From a virus, in the IMG/VR virus record IMGVR_UViG_3300032241_002371, positions 1-20,839 of that record: DNA of 20,839 nt; one strand, 5' to 3'. Under the pieces are notes generated by a model. The model did no database searches. It had not been told where the DNA came from and worked only from the letters and a program-made list of their open reading frames with translations. Shown here piece after piece: positions 7,395 to 14,288 of this stretch (position 1 is its first letter; every line of letters starts with the position of its first letter). A program made the position numbers and the translations under genes.

Positions 7395-8654
7395 ATGAAA
7401 ATGATCAACCTACTACAGAGATTGGCAGAGTTAGATGCTGCCAACCCACGCGTCAAAAAAATGATGACACAGGAAAACAGTTTGGCCACTGTTGGCAATG
7501 TCGGCGGACAGCAAGGTGTGGCAGAAGCAACAGATAATAGCGAACTTAGGGACGCGGTTTTAAGTGTCTTACAAAATATTCTACAAGGTGCTCAAGATGG
7601 GCATGACATGATCGATGATGTTGCCGACGAGTTAGGCGATTATTTTGATGATGTTAAAAACAGTGATGATGAAACTCTAAAAAAAGCTTATGCATTTGCT
7701 AGAGAGCATGGTGCAGAGGCCGAGGACAATCCCGAGGCAATGGTGAGAGCAATGAAAATGGCCATTAGCCAACTACAAACAGGTCAAACTGATTTCGAAG
7801 GTGTGGCGGAAGAGGTTGAGAATGATCCATACCATGGGCTCCCAGACGATGAAAAAAATAAAATAGATCAGGCAGTTTATAACGCTATTACCACATTTGC
7901 TAAAGGGAAGGAACCTAGTAACATTAGTGATGACGACTTAGGTGATATAGATTTCTATATAAAAGATCATAAACTAGGGTTTCCAAAAGATACTCTGGAC
8001 ACAATTGAGGTTAAAGGGGTTGATCTCATGCAGATTCTCCAAGATGTTTATAATCAATGGATGGATGGACCTTATAAGCCTAGACATGGTAGAGGGTCAA
8101 TCAACCAGAAAGGTGTGGCGTTTGGACAAGTTCAGCAAGGTTTGGCGGAAGGTTTAAATGAATGTGGTCCAATGGGTATGCCAGGTCAACCTCATAGTCC
8201 GGCAAGTATCAATATGACTGCTGCCAGTGGCGACGAATTAAGCAGTATGCTAAAAGATATTTTAAGTTTAGCCGGACTGCAAAAAGTTGAACCAGAGCAT
8301 TTAGGTCATGAAATGCCACCGGTTACAGTTAGTCCGGTACCAACAATCGGCGTAGGCCCAATGTCAGCGGAACCTATGACTGCAGAACCTATTGAAACAG
8401 ATAGTGAAAGTATGCGTTCTGTACTTGATAAATTGCATCCAGAAGAAGAAACTGATGAAAGCTATGATAAGATGTATGACACAAGTCCTGCAGATCCACG
8501 CGATGCTCCTGCATTCGATTCTGAGGAATTTGCTCATCATGAAAATCAACCAGGTAGTGGCGACGATGAAGAGGGAGAAAAACGACAAACTAATCTTCCT
8601 ACTGCTACATATGAAAATTTAATGGCAGAATATCGCAAGTTTATCAACGAATAA
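7395..8654 (+). CDS. Acidic modular hypothetical protein between terminase genes
   Basis: 419 residues, not recognised. It is strongly acidic and modular. Residues 1-35 are an amphipathic helix (NLLQRLAELDAANPRVKKMM). Short Q-Q-G-V/L-A-E motifs at about residues 39-44, 136-139 (variant EGVAE) and 247-252 flank two acidic helical domains (about 48-135 and 145-230). A P/M-rich linker follows at about 260-350, with the motif DILSLAGLQK near 294, and the protein ends in a D/E-rich tail closing with YRKFINE. V/L-A-E and L-x-E sequences are the type cut by T4 prohead protease gp21, so a processed internal head or scaffold protein is a reasonable guess. Start: ATG at 7395 after AAGGAAAT. The coding DNA holds four copies of an AAGGTGTGGC-like repeat. 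Confidence 0.75.
   Translation: MKMINLLQRLAELDAANPRVKKMMTQENSLATVGNVGGQQGVAEATDNSELRDAVLSVLQNILQGAQDGHDMIDDVADELGDYFDDVKNSDDETLKKAYAFAREHGAEAEDNPEAMVRAMKMAISQLQTGQTDFEGVAEEVENDPYHGLPDDEKNKIDQAVYNAITTFAKGKEPSNISDDDLGDIDFYIKDHKLGFPKDTLDTIEVKGVDLMQILQDVYNQWMDGPYKPRHGRGSINQKGVAFGQVQQGLAEGLNECGPMGMPGQPHSPASINMTAASGDELSSMLKDILSLAGLQKVEPEHLGHEMPPVTVSPVPTIGVGPMSAEPMTAEPIETDSESMRSVLDKLHPEEETDESYDKMYDTSPADPRDAPAFDSEEFAHHENQPGSGDDEEGEKRQTNLPTATYENLMAEYRKFINE
7513..8151 (+). repeat. Four dispersed AAGGTGTGGC-type repeats
   Basis: AAGGTGTGGCAGAAG (7513-7527), AAGGTGTGGCGGAAG (7798-7812), AAGGTGTGGCGTTTG (8110-8124) and AAGGTTTGGCGGAAG (8137-8151). Three copies encode (Q/E)G(V/L)AE and the third encodes KGVAF in the same phase. 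Codon choice is conserved beyond what the peptide needs. Confidence 0.75.
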
Positions 8655-8674
8655 TAAACATTAGGATGTAATCC

Positions 8675-8703
8675 AAAATAGCCTCCGAGGAGGCTATTTT
8701 TTT
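8675..8703 (+). terminator. Rho-independent terminator before gp17
   Basis: AAAATAGCCTC at 8675-8685 pairs with GAGGCTATTTT at 8690-8700 around the loop CGAG, with a T tract continuing to 8703. It separates the 6799-8654 genes from the large terminase gene. A late box starts two bases later. Confidence 0.92.
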
Positions 8704-8704
8704 G

Positions 8705-8712
8705 AGTAAATA
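8705..8712 (+). promoter_or_regulatory. Late promoter box for large terminase gene
   Basis: AGTAAATA directly follows the terminator and ends seven bases before the ATG at 8720, without a Shine-Dalgarno sequence. The predicted start of transcription is about 8718. Confidence 0.5.
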
Positions 8713-8719
8713 AACGACT

Positions 8720-10306
8720 ATGGGAAGTAAAAATTTAGATGGTAAACTGGTTAAAACACCACATGTAACTCAAAAGTTTACCGAGGAAGATATAGAAAAT
8801 TTAGTTAAATGTCAGGACCTAAATACAGGTGCTGAGTTTTTCATGACGAACTATTTTTATATTCAACATCCTGTTAAAGGAAAACTAAAATATCAACCCT
8901 ACGATTATCAAAAAGATCTATTAAAAAGCTATAATAATTATAGATTCAGTGTTAATATGCTAGGTCGTCAACTAGGAAAGACGACCACAGCGGTAGGTTA
9001 CCTATTATGGTATGCTATGTTTATTCCAGACAGTACCATACTTATTTCTGCACATAAATTCACAGGTGCACAGGAAATCATGCAGAGGCTTCGTTATGGA
9101 TACGAAATGTGCCCTGATTGGATTAGAGCAGGGGTAACAAGTTATAATAAACAGAGTATAGAGTTTGATAATGGGTCTAGAATAGTAGCTCAAACAACCA
9201 CAGAAACAACAGGCCGCGGTATGAGTATTTCATTACTGTATCTTGATGAATTCGCTTATGTTGAACCTAATATTGCAGTAGAATTTTGGACCAGTATTTC
9301 ACCAACATTGGCCACTGGTGGTAAAGCTATTATTACATCAACTCCTAACAGTGATGAAGATCAATTTTCTTTTATTTGGAAAGAGGCAAATAAAAGATTA
9401 GACGAATTCGGGAATACTACAGATGTGGGTAAAAATGGATTTTATCCGTTTATGGCTATTTGGAATCAACATCCAGAACGAGATGAAAAATGGGCCAATG
9501 AAGAAAGAAGTCGTGTAGGCGAAGAACGATTTCGACGAGAACACCAATGCGAATTTCTTGTGTTCGATGAAACTTTGATCAGCAGCATTAAATTATCAGA
9601 CATGGAAGGAAAAGAACCCATAATGAAGATGGGTCAATGTCGTTGGTATAAAAAAATTAATCCTAAATTTACCTATTTAATAGCATTGGACCCAAGTTTA
9701 GGAACAGGTGGCGATCCTTCAGGTATACAAGTTATTGAATTACCTAGTTTTGAACAGGTAGCAGAATGGCATCATAATCTAACTCCTATTCAGGGGCAGA
9801 TTCGAATCTTAAGAGATATATGCAATTACATAAACGAAGAATGTACCAAAAAGAATTCCGCTGTTAGCATTTATTACAGTGTAGAAAATAATAGTGTCGG
9901 TGAGGCAGCATTAGTGGCCATTAATGAACTTGGAGAGGAAAATATTCCCGGATTATTTTTAAGCGAACCTATAAGAAAAGGACATGTGAGAAGGTATAGA
10001 AAGGGGTTTTACACCACACATTCTACAAAAATTACTACCTGTGCAAAATTAAAACATCTAATAGAAAGCAACAGAATGACCATTAATTCTAAAGCACTGA
10101 TTACAGAATTAAAGGCATTTGTTGCAAAAAGTCTGAGTTTTGAAGCAAAAACAGGGCAGCATGATGATCTTGTTAGTGCTTTACTTTTAAGTGTTAGAAT
10201 GGCCACGGTACTACAAGATTGGGATCCTGCGATCTATGACAAACTTCGTGAAGAACGAGAGGATGAATGGATCATGCCCATGCCTATATATGTTTCTTCA
10301 TTTTAA
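8720..10306 (+). CDS. 17: Terminase large subunit, T4 gp17-like
   Basis: The motor ATPase and headful nuclease that pumps DNA into the prohead through the portal. The N-terminal ATPase has Walker A GRQLGKTT at residues 82-89 (the same GRQLGKTT/SRQLGKTT signature as T4 gp17), Walker B LLYLDE at 172-177 and the coupling motif TSTPN at 207-211. The C-terminal RNase H-like nuclease begins with LIALDPSLGTGGDPSG at about 320-335 (catalytic D324) and has GQHDDLVSALLL near 490, carrying the further metal-binding Asp residues. It has 528 residues against 610 in T4, being shorter mainly at the ends. The start lies at 8720 just after a late box and terminator. Confidence 0.95.
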   Translation: MGSKNLDGKLVKTPHVTQKFTEEDIENLVKCQDLNTGAEFFMTNYFYIQHPVKGKLKYQPYDYQKDLLKSYNNYRFSVNMLGRQLGKTTTAVGYLLWYAMFIPDSTILISAHKFTGAQEIMQRLRYGYEMCPDWIRAGVTSYNKQSIEFDNGSRIVAQTTTETTGRGMSISLLYLDEFAYVEPNIAVEFWTSISPTLATGGKAIITSTPNSDEDQFSFIWKEANKRLDEFGNTTDVGKNGFYPFMAIWNQHPERDEKWANEERSRVGEERFRREHQCEFLVFDETLISSIKLSDMEGKEPIMKMGQCRWYKKINPKFTYLIALDPSLGTGGDPSGIQVIELPSFEQVAEWHHNLTPIQGQIRILRDICNYINEECTKKNSAVSIYYSVENNSVGEAALVAINELGEENIPGLFLSEPIRKGHVRRYRKGFYTTHSTKITTCAKLKHLIESNRMTINSKALITELKAFVAKSLSFEAKTGQHDDLVSALLLSVRMATVLQDWDPAIYDKLREEREDEWIMPMPIYVSSF

Positions 10307-10312
10307 TAAATA
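10305..10312 (+). promoter_or_regulatory. Late promoter box at the gp17 stop
   Basis: AATAAATA overlaps the last base of the gp17 stop codon and ends five bases before the ATG at 10318. No Shine-Dalgarno sequence is seen. Confidence 0.45.
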
Positions 10313-10317
10313 ATACT

Positions 10318-12378
10318 ATGAAACCTATTCAAATAATCAGTCAAGACCTTTTTGATAAAATTCGAAGCCGATTTTCTAATTTAGAAATGGGGGATGAAAC
10401 AGGAGCGGTTACTATTGATCCTGCTGAGGCAAGATTTTTTGATTTTGATTTTGTTGCCGAAGGAAATACACTAGGTAGAATAAGTATCAGTATTAATGAT
10501 CCGGGCAGTTTAAAAATTTACTATAGTCAAGGGATTACAGAAAATCAAGATGATCCTACAAAGAAATATTGGTATAGTTTTTTAAAAGAAATGAGATTTT
10601 TTTCTCAGCGCAGACTGTTGAGATTCGATACCAGAGATATAGGAAAAGATAATCTTGATCGAAATGATTTTCAAGTACTAGCTACTACACAAGGAAAGAA
10701 GGAAGAGGAAATGCCAAAAACAGTAAGTGAATCCAGATGGAATCATCGAAGCACCAAAAAAACCAGTCGTGCAGTTACAGGAGCAACCGAGGTAATTGTA
10801 AGACACAGTCGTCCTGTAGACGAAACCTATCCTGGTAGCAGAAGCCAAAGAAAAAATATTAAGGCAATTTTTATTCAAAATAGAGATGGTGAAAGATTTA
10901 AATATCCCTTCATTCATCCTGCCGGTGCATTTGCTATGGCTCAACATATTGATCACGGCGGTGTTCCGCACGATCCGGGCGGTAAGGCAATTATTAGAAT
11001 GAGTGAAGAGATTGCTCAATTACAGGAATTTCAAAGAAAAGTTCATAGTGCCACACTACACGACGATGCAACAGGAATTACAGAGCGTGCCATAGGCCGA
11101 TTAAACGAATTAAAGGCAAAAGTAGAATCACTAGGCAAAAGACATCACTATGAAAGTTGGATGGCAGAATTTAACGAATTAGAGCATAGCGACCAAGAAT
11201 TACATGAATTAGACCCTGTTCAATTTGAAGAATATAAACAGAAATTTACTCAAACTAATTTTCAGGAAGAACTTTCACAGTATTTTCCTTTATTAGATAG
11301 AATAATGAAGGAACACAATAAAGTTGATTTAGAAGAATATGTAAGAGAAGAAACCTTACCTTGGGAAACTGATGGCGAAGCTGCTGAGCGTGAAAAAAAG
11401 GAAAAAGAAAATCCTGAGAATACAAAAACGGGTTCTGCTGATGGACACTCAAGAGCAAACCAATTAGCCAAACAAGCAATACCAAAAAAAGAAGCATTTG
11501 ATATTGGAATGGGTTCGACTGGTCATGAAAAAGTATCACCTGAACAAAAATTTGAAGAATGGGCTGAAGCGGTAGAGCAGGGTAAATTAACACCCGATCA
11601 ATTGGATCAATTTAAAAAAGCACTCGAACAATTACCACAGGGTGCAGAAGGAGCTGAATTAGATTGGGGTCCCGATGGCAATACTCCTTGGGAATTTTTT
11701 AGTGAGTTTGGGTTAACTGATTCAGAATTAAAGAAAAAACTTGAAGCATCTTTTGAAGGAAATGAGGACAGCGATCCTTTTGACACATTTAAATCATGGG
11801 CCAAAGAAAGCTATCCAGAATTAATGACCCAACTAGGAATTTCAGATGAGGAACAACCGGCTCCGGATCAAGGACAACCAGTTCCAGGTCAGGAACAACC
11901 AGTTCCAGGTCAGGAACAACCTACTGCCGAAAATGAAGAAATGAAAGGTCGAGAGCCGATGATGCCTACTCGCGAAGGTATTGTTAAGGAAGTGGCTAAA
12001 ATTGTTAAAAGTTTTTATAATGCGGATAACGAAAGTGTAGGACCTTTCCGTGGTGAAGAAAATATTAAATTAGACTGCAAGAAAAAGGTTGCAGAAAAAT
12101 TCGGCGATCGGGCAGGAGAATTCGCTGAAAAATTGGCTGAAAAATTTATTTCACAACTTTCAAACAAATGGGAAAGAAAACACGGTGCTGTCGAGGATGA
12201 CGGATTCAGCATTGATAGATTACAGGAACTGATCGGAAATATTAAACAAAAAATAGAAAGTATCGGAGATGTTGGCGGACATCCTGGCAAAAACATTATG
12301 CCGGCTGAAAGCAATGTATCGGAAAGTAAAAATCCAGATATTTTGGATATTTTGAAACTTTCTGGCTTAAAAAAATAA
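10318..12378 (+). CDS. Large charged hypothetical protein (possible virion/scaffold protein)
   Basis: About 686 residues. An ATG at 10267 is also in frame but lies inside gp17; the start at 10318, right after the late box, gives MKPIQIISQDLFDKI. Function not recognised. The N-terminal 130 residues look globular (EARFFDFDFVAEGNTLGRISISIND, YWYSFLKEMRFFSQRRLLRFD). A basic segment follows (WNHRSTKKTSRAVTGATE), then FIHPAGAFAMAQHIDHGG at about residues 200-217 and long charged helices. After about residue 350 it is strongly acidic with low-complexity linkers, a PVPGQEQ repeat near 515-535, and a final helical domain ending DILDILKLSGLKK. It lacks membrane segments. It sits between gp17 and the replication block and is followed by a terminator. 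Confidence 0.75.
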   Translation: MKPIQIISQDLFDKIRSRFSNLEMGDETGAVTIDPAEARFFDFDFVAEGNTLGRISISINDPGSLKIYYSQGITENQDDPTKKYWYSFLKEMRFFSQRRLLRFDTRDIGKDNLDRNDFQVLATTQGKKEEEMPKTVSESRWNHRSTKKTSRAVTGATEVIVRHSRPVDETYPGSRSQRKNIKAIFIQNRDGERFKYPFIHPAGAFAMAQHIDHGGVPHDPGGKAIIRMSEEIAQLQEFQRKVHSATLHDDATGITERAIGRLNELKAKVESLGKRHHYESWMAEFNELEHSDQELHELDPVQFEEYKQKFTQTNFQEELSQYFPLLDRIMKEHNKVDLEEYVREETLPWETDGEAAEREKKEKENPENTKTGSADGHSRANQLAKQAIPKKEAFDIGMGSTGHEKVSPEQKFEEWAEAVEQGKLTPDQLDQFKKALEQLPQGAEGAELDWGPDGNTPWEFFSEFGLTDSELKKKLEASFEGNEDSDPFDTFKSWAKESYPELMTQLGISDEEQPAPDQGQPVPGQEQPVPGQEQPTAENEEMKGREPMMPTREGIVKEVAKIVKSFYNADNESVGPFRGEENIKLDCKKKVAEKFGDRAGEFAEKLAEKFISQLSNKWERKHGAVEDDGFSIDRLQELIGNIKQKIESIGDVGGHPGKNIMPAESNVSESKNPDILDILKLSGLKK
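11858..11920 (+). repeat. Three tandem 21-bp repeats encoding a P-x-P-G-Q-E-Q type linker
   Basis: Two perfect copies (CAGTTCCAGGTCAGGAACAAC at 11879-11899 and the same bases at 11900-11920) follow a diverged copy at 11858-11878. Each unit encodes seven residues of a Pro/Gln linker. The copy number is likely to vary by slippage. Confidence 0.9.
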
Positions 12379-12388
12379 TATAGATATA

Positions 12389-12417
12389 TTGTTCTGATAA
12401 ATAAAACTGTGTATAAT
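12389..12417 (+). promoter_or_regulatory. Sigma70-type promoter ahead of gp32
   Basis: A perfect -10 box TATAAT (12412-12417) lies 17 bases after TTGTTC (12389-12394), a weak -35 (three of six matches). The start would be about 12424, inside the 3' arm of the overlapping terminator hairpin, so the new transcript would not form it. A GATAAATA late-like box at 12396-12403 overlaps. Confidence 0.5.
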
Positions 12418-12442
12418 TTAGATTATGCACAGTTTTTCTTTT
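12403..12442 (+). terminator. Rho-independent terminator before gp32
   Basis: A 15-bp stem (12403-12417 with 12422-12436, one U-G pair) closes the loop TTAG and is followed by TCTTTTT. It should stop late transcripts of the preceding large gene. Its 5' arm contains the TATAAT of the next promoter. Confidence 0.9.
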
Positions 12443-12504
12443 TAGTCAGTGGGCTTTAAAGAAATGGCATAAATTTAGGCAAATTAATATAAGGAGAAAT
12501 TATT

Positions 12505-13473
12505 ATGGCAACGCTTCAAGAAATTCGTGCAAAACTTCAGGCAGCATCACAACAAAGCTCCAATAGCGGTAGCGGAGACAATCAAATTTATCCCCATTGG
12601 AATATTGCAGAAGGAACTAGTGCTACAGTTCGTTTCTTGCCCGATGGAGACCCCAACAATACCTTTTTTTGGATCGAACGAGCAATGATCAAATTGCCTT
12701 TCGCCGGAATCAAAGGGGAAACTAATAGCAAACCGACTCAAGTTCAAGTTCCTTGTATGGAAATGTGGGGCGAGACATGCCCAATTCTTACTGAGGTACG
12801 CCCTTGGTTCAAAGATAAGAGCCTTGAAGAAATGGGTCGTCGATATTGGAAAAAGAAATCATACCTTTTCCAAGGTTTCGTAGTTGAAAGTAAATATCAA
12901 GAAGATAAAACCCCCGAAAATCCTATTCGCAGGTTTATTATTGGTAGTCAAATTTTTAATATCGTAAAAAACGCACTTATGGATAGTGAGATCGAGGAAC
13001 TACCTACTGACTATGTTCGTGGACTCGATTTCAAAATCGTTAAGACCAGCAAAGGCGGCTACGCAGATTATAGTACATCAAATTGGGCGCGTCGTGAACG
13101 GGCTCTTAACGATGCCGAAAAAGCTGCAATCGACCAGTACGGACTTTTTAAACTCAATGATTTCCTTCCAAAGAAACCCACTGATGTTGAACTTAAAGTT
13201 ATTAAGGAGATGTTTGAAGCCAGTGTCGATGGCGAAGCATTTGATATGGATCGTTGGGGTCAATATTATAAACCTGCTGGTGCAGCCCAATCTAACACTT
13301 CTAATTCATCGTCGACACGAGTATCAGCACAACAATCAAACAATGATGATGATTCTTCTGTTGAACAAGAATCGCCGAAATCTACGGTAAAGGAAACTAA
13401 ATCTTCTGGTTCAGAAGCTTCTAGTCGTGCCGCAGATATCATTAACATGATCCGTAACCGTCAGCAACAATAA
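12505..13473 (+). CDS. 32: Single-stranded DNA-binding protein, T4 gp32-like
   Basis: Coats single-stranded DNA at forks and recombination intermediates and works with UvsX, UvsY and the polymerase. Length is 322 against 301 residues in T4. The N-terminus (LQEIRAKLQAASQQ) is the cooperative self-interaction region. The core has FLPDGDPNNTFFWIERAMIKLPFAGIKG near residues 44-71, PCMEMWGETCPIL at 83-95, and YWKKKSYLFQGFVVES, FIIGSQIFNIVKNAL and DFKIVKTSKGGYADYSTSNW, matching the gp32 OB-fold. Only two cysteines (84 and 92) are seen in the zinc-binding region, so the T4 one-His, three-Cys site is not obviously complete. The C-terminal 60 residues are Ser/Asp/Glu-rich and end with a conserved-looking helix, AADIINMIRNRQQQ. 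AAGGAG ahead of the ATG fixes the start. UvsX, UvsY and UvsW follow. Confidence 0.92.
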   Translation: MATLQEIRAKLQAASQQSSNSGSGDNQIYPHWNIAEGTSATVRFLPDGDPNNTFFWIERAMIKLPFAGIKGETNSKPTQVQVPCMEMWGETCPILTEVRPWFKDKSLEEMGRRYWKKKSYLFQGFVVESKYQEDKTPENPIRRFIIGSQIFNIVKNALMDSEIEELPTDYVRGLDFKIVKTSKGGYADYSTSNWARRERALNDAEKAAIDQYGLFKLNDFLPKKPTDVELKVIKEMFEASVDGEAFDMDRWGQYYKPAGAAQSNTSNSSSTRVSAQQSNNDDDSSVEQESPKSTVKETKSSGSEASSRAADIINMIRNRQQQ

Positions 13474-13513
13474 TAGGAGATAGACTATTGATCTAAATGG
13501 GATAGGTATTTAA

Positions 13514-13521
13514 TATAAATA
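13514..13521 (+). promoter_or_regulatory. T4-consensus late promoter for the GIY-YIG endonuclease
   Basis: An exact TATAAATA. With T4 late spacing transcription begins at about 13527, inside the 5' arm of the hairpin at 13523-13539, which removes that arm from the late transcript. Confidence 0.7.
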
Positions 13522-13522
13522 T

Positions 13523-13539
13523 ATACAAGAGACTTGTAT
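13523..13539 (+). promoter_or_regulatory. Hairpin covering the ribosome site and start codon of the GIY-YIG endonuclease
   Basis: ATACAAG (13523-13529) pairs with CTTGTAT (13533-13539) around AGA. The 3' arm includes the first two bases of the ATG at 13538, and the loop region holds the likely ribosome site AAGAGA. Transcripts reading in from gp32 would contain the full hairpin. Confidence 0.65.
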
Positions 13540-14288
13540 GCAAATATATTATGTCTATGCCTATCTCAGAAGGTCAAATGGGACTCCGTATTATATCGGT
13601 AAAGGAAAAAAATAATAGAGTATTTGAATCTCATGGTAGGATATCCGTTCCAAAAAATCGTAATTATATTGTAATGCTTGAACAAAATTTAACCAACGTA
13701 GGAGCATGTGCAATAGAACGTAGAATGATTAGATGGTACGGTCGCAAAGATTTAGGTACAGGAATATTATTAAACTTAACCGACGGTGGTGAAGGGTTAA
13801 GCAACCCCGGGCCTTCGACTAGAGAACAAATGAAAGAAAATATCCGCAATGGAGTAACAGGAATGAAAAATAAATCTCATTCCGAAAAAACTTTGCAGAA
13901 AATGAGTAATTCTGCTAAATCTCGAGGATTTACCGAAGAACATTTGAATGCGATAAGATTATCAAATTCAAAACGAAAAGGTAGAAAAGAGGATCCGGAA
14001 GTTGGTAAAAAAAGAGGAGAGGCAATAAGTAAGGCTAAAAAAGGAAAATCAAACGGCCATGTCGGTTTAAAAAGGTCCGAAGAAACTAAGAGAAGAATGA
14101 AAGAATCTCAAAAGCACTTGTCGGAAATGAAGGCTCAAACAATGAGAAAAACAATGACCGGTCGTGTAAAAACCCTAGAGGAAAAAGCCAAAATTAGTGC
14201 CTCTTTAAAGGGCAAACCTTGGAGTGAAGCAAGAAGAGCCGCACAAATTAAGAAAAAGGAAGAAAAAAATGGCAAATCGTCCATTTGA
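13538..14288 (+). CDS. GIY-YIG homing endonuclease with NUMOD3 repeats, broken by a frameshift
   Basis: Free-standing homing endonuclease of the T4 Seg/I-TevI kind, which cuts alleles lacking the gene so that it is copied in by repair. From 13538 the frame reads MQIYYVYAYLRRSNGTPYYIGKGKK and stops at 13613. The rest (NNRVFESHGR onward) is in the +1 frame and continues to 14288. Removing one A from the A7 run at 13606-13612 joins them into a normal YYIGKGKNNRVFE. Remaining catalytic signs are R of NNRVF, E of ACAIERRMIRWYGR and N of ILLNLTDGGEG. Then come NUMOD3 DNA-binding repeats (KSHSEKTLQKMSNSAKS; GLKRSEETKRRMKES; a third near LEEKAKISASLKGKPWSE). A start at 13551 would lack the GIY-YIG core. 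The 3' end overlaps uvsX by 20 bases. Either a real pseudogene, a sequencing error, or slippage-dependent expression. Confidence 0.85.

Noticed and set aside
10267-10317. N-terminal extension of the 686-residue protein from ATG 10267
   Set aside because: It lies inside gp17, and the ATG at 10318 is placed exactly after a late box like three other genes.
11858-11920. CRISPR-like or regulatory array
   Set aside because: The 21-bp units are tandem without spacers and stay in frame with the coding sequence; they encode a Pro/Gln linker.
12986-13390. 134-codon open frame on the plus strand inside gp32
   Set aside because: Out-of-frame shadow of a well-supported gp32 gene; the translation has no domain-like pattern.
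13601-13615. Programmed -1 frameshift at the A7 run of the GIY-YIG gene
   Set aside because: The downstream frame is +1 (or -2), so a standard -1 slip would not reach it.
13551-14288. Endonuclease starting at ATG 13551
   Set aside because: That start gives a meaningless N-terminus, whereas the frame from 13538 encodes the GIY-YIG core; 13551 lies inside that core in the wrong frame.
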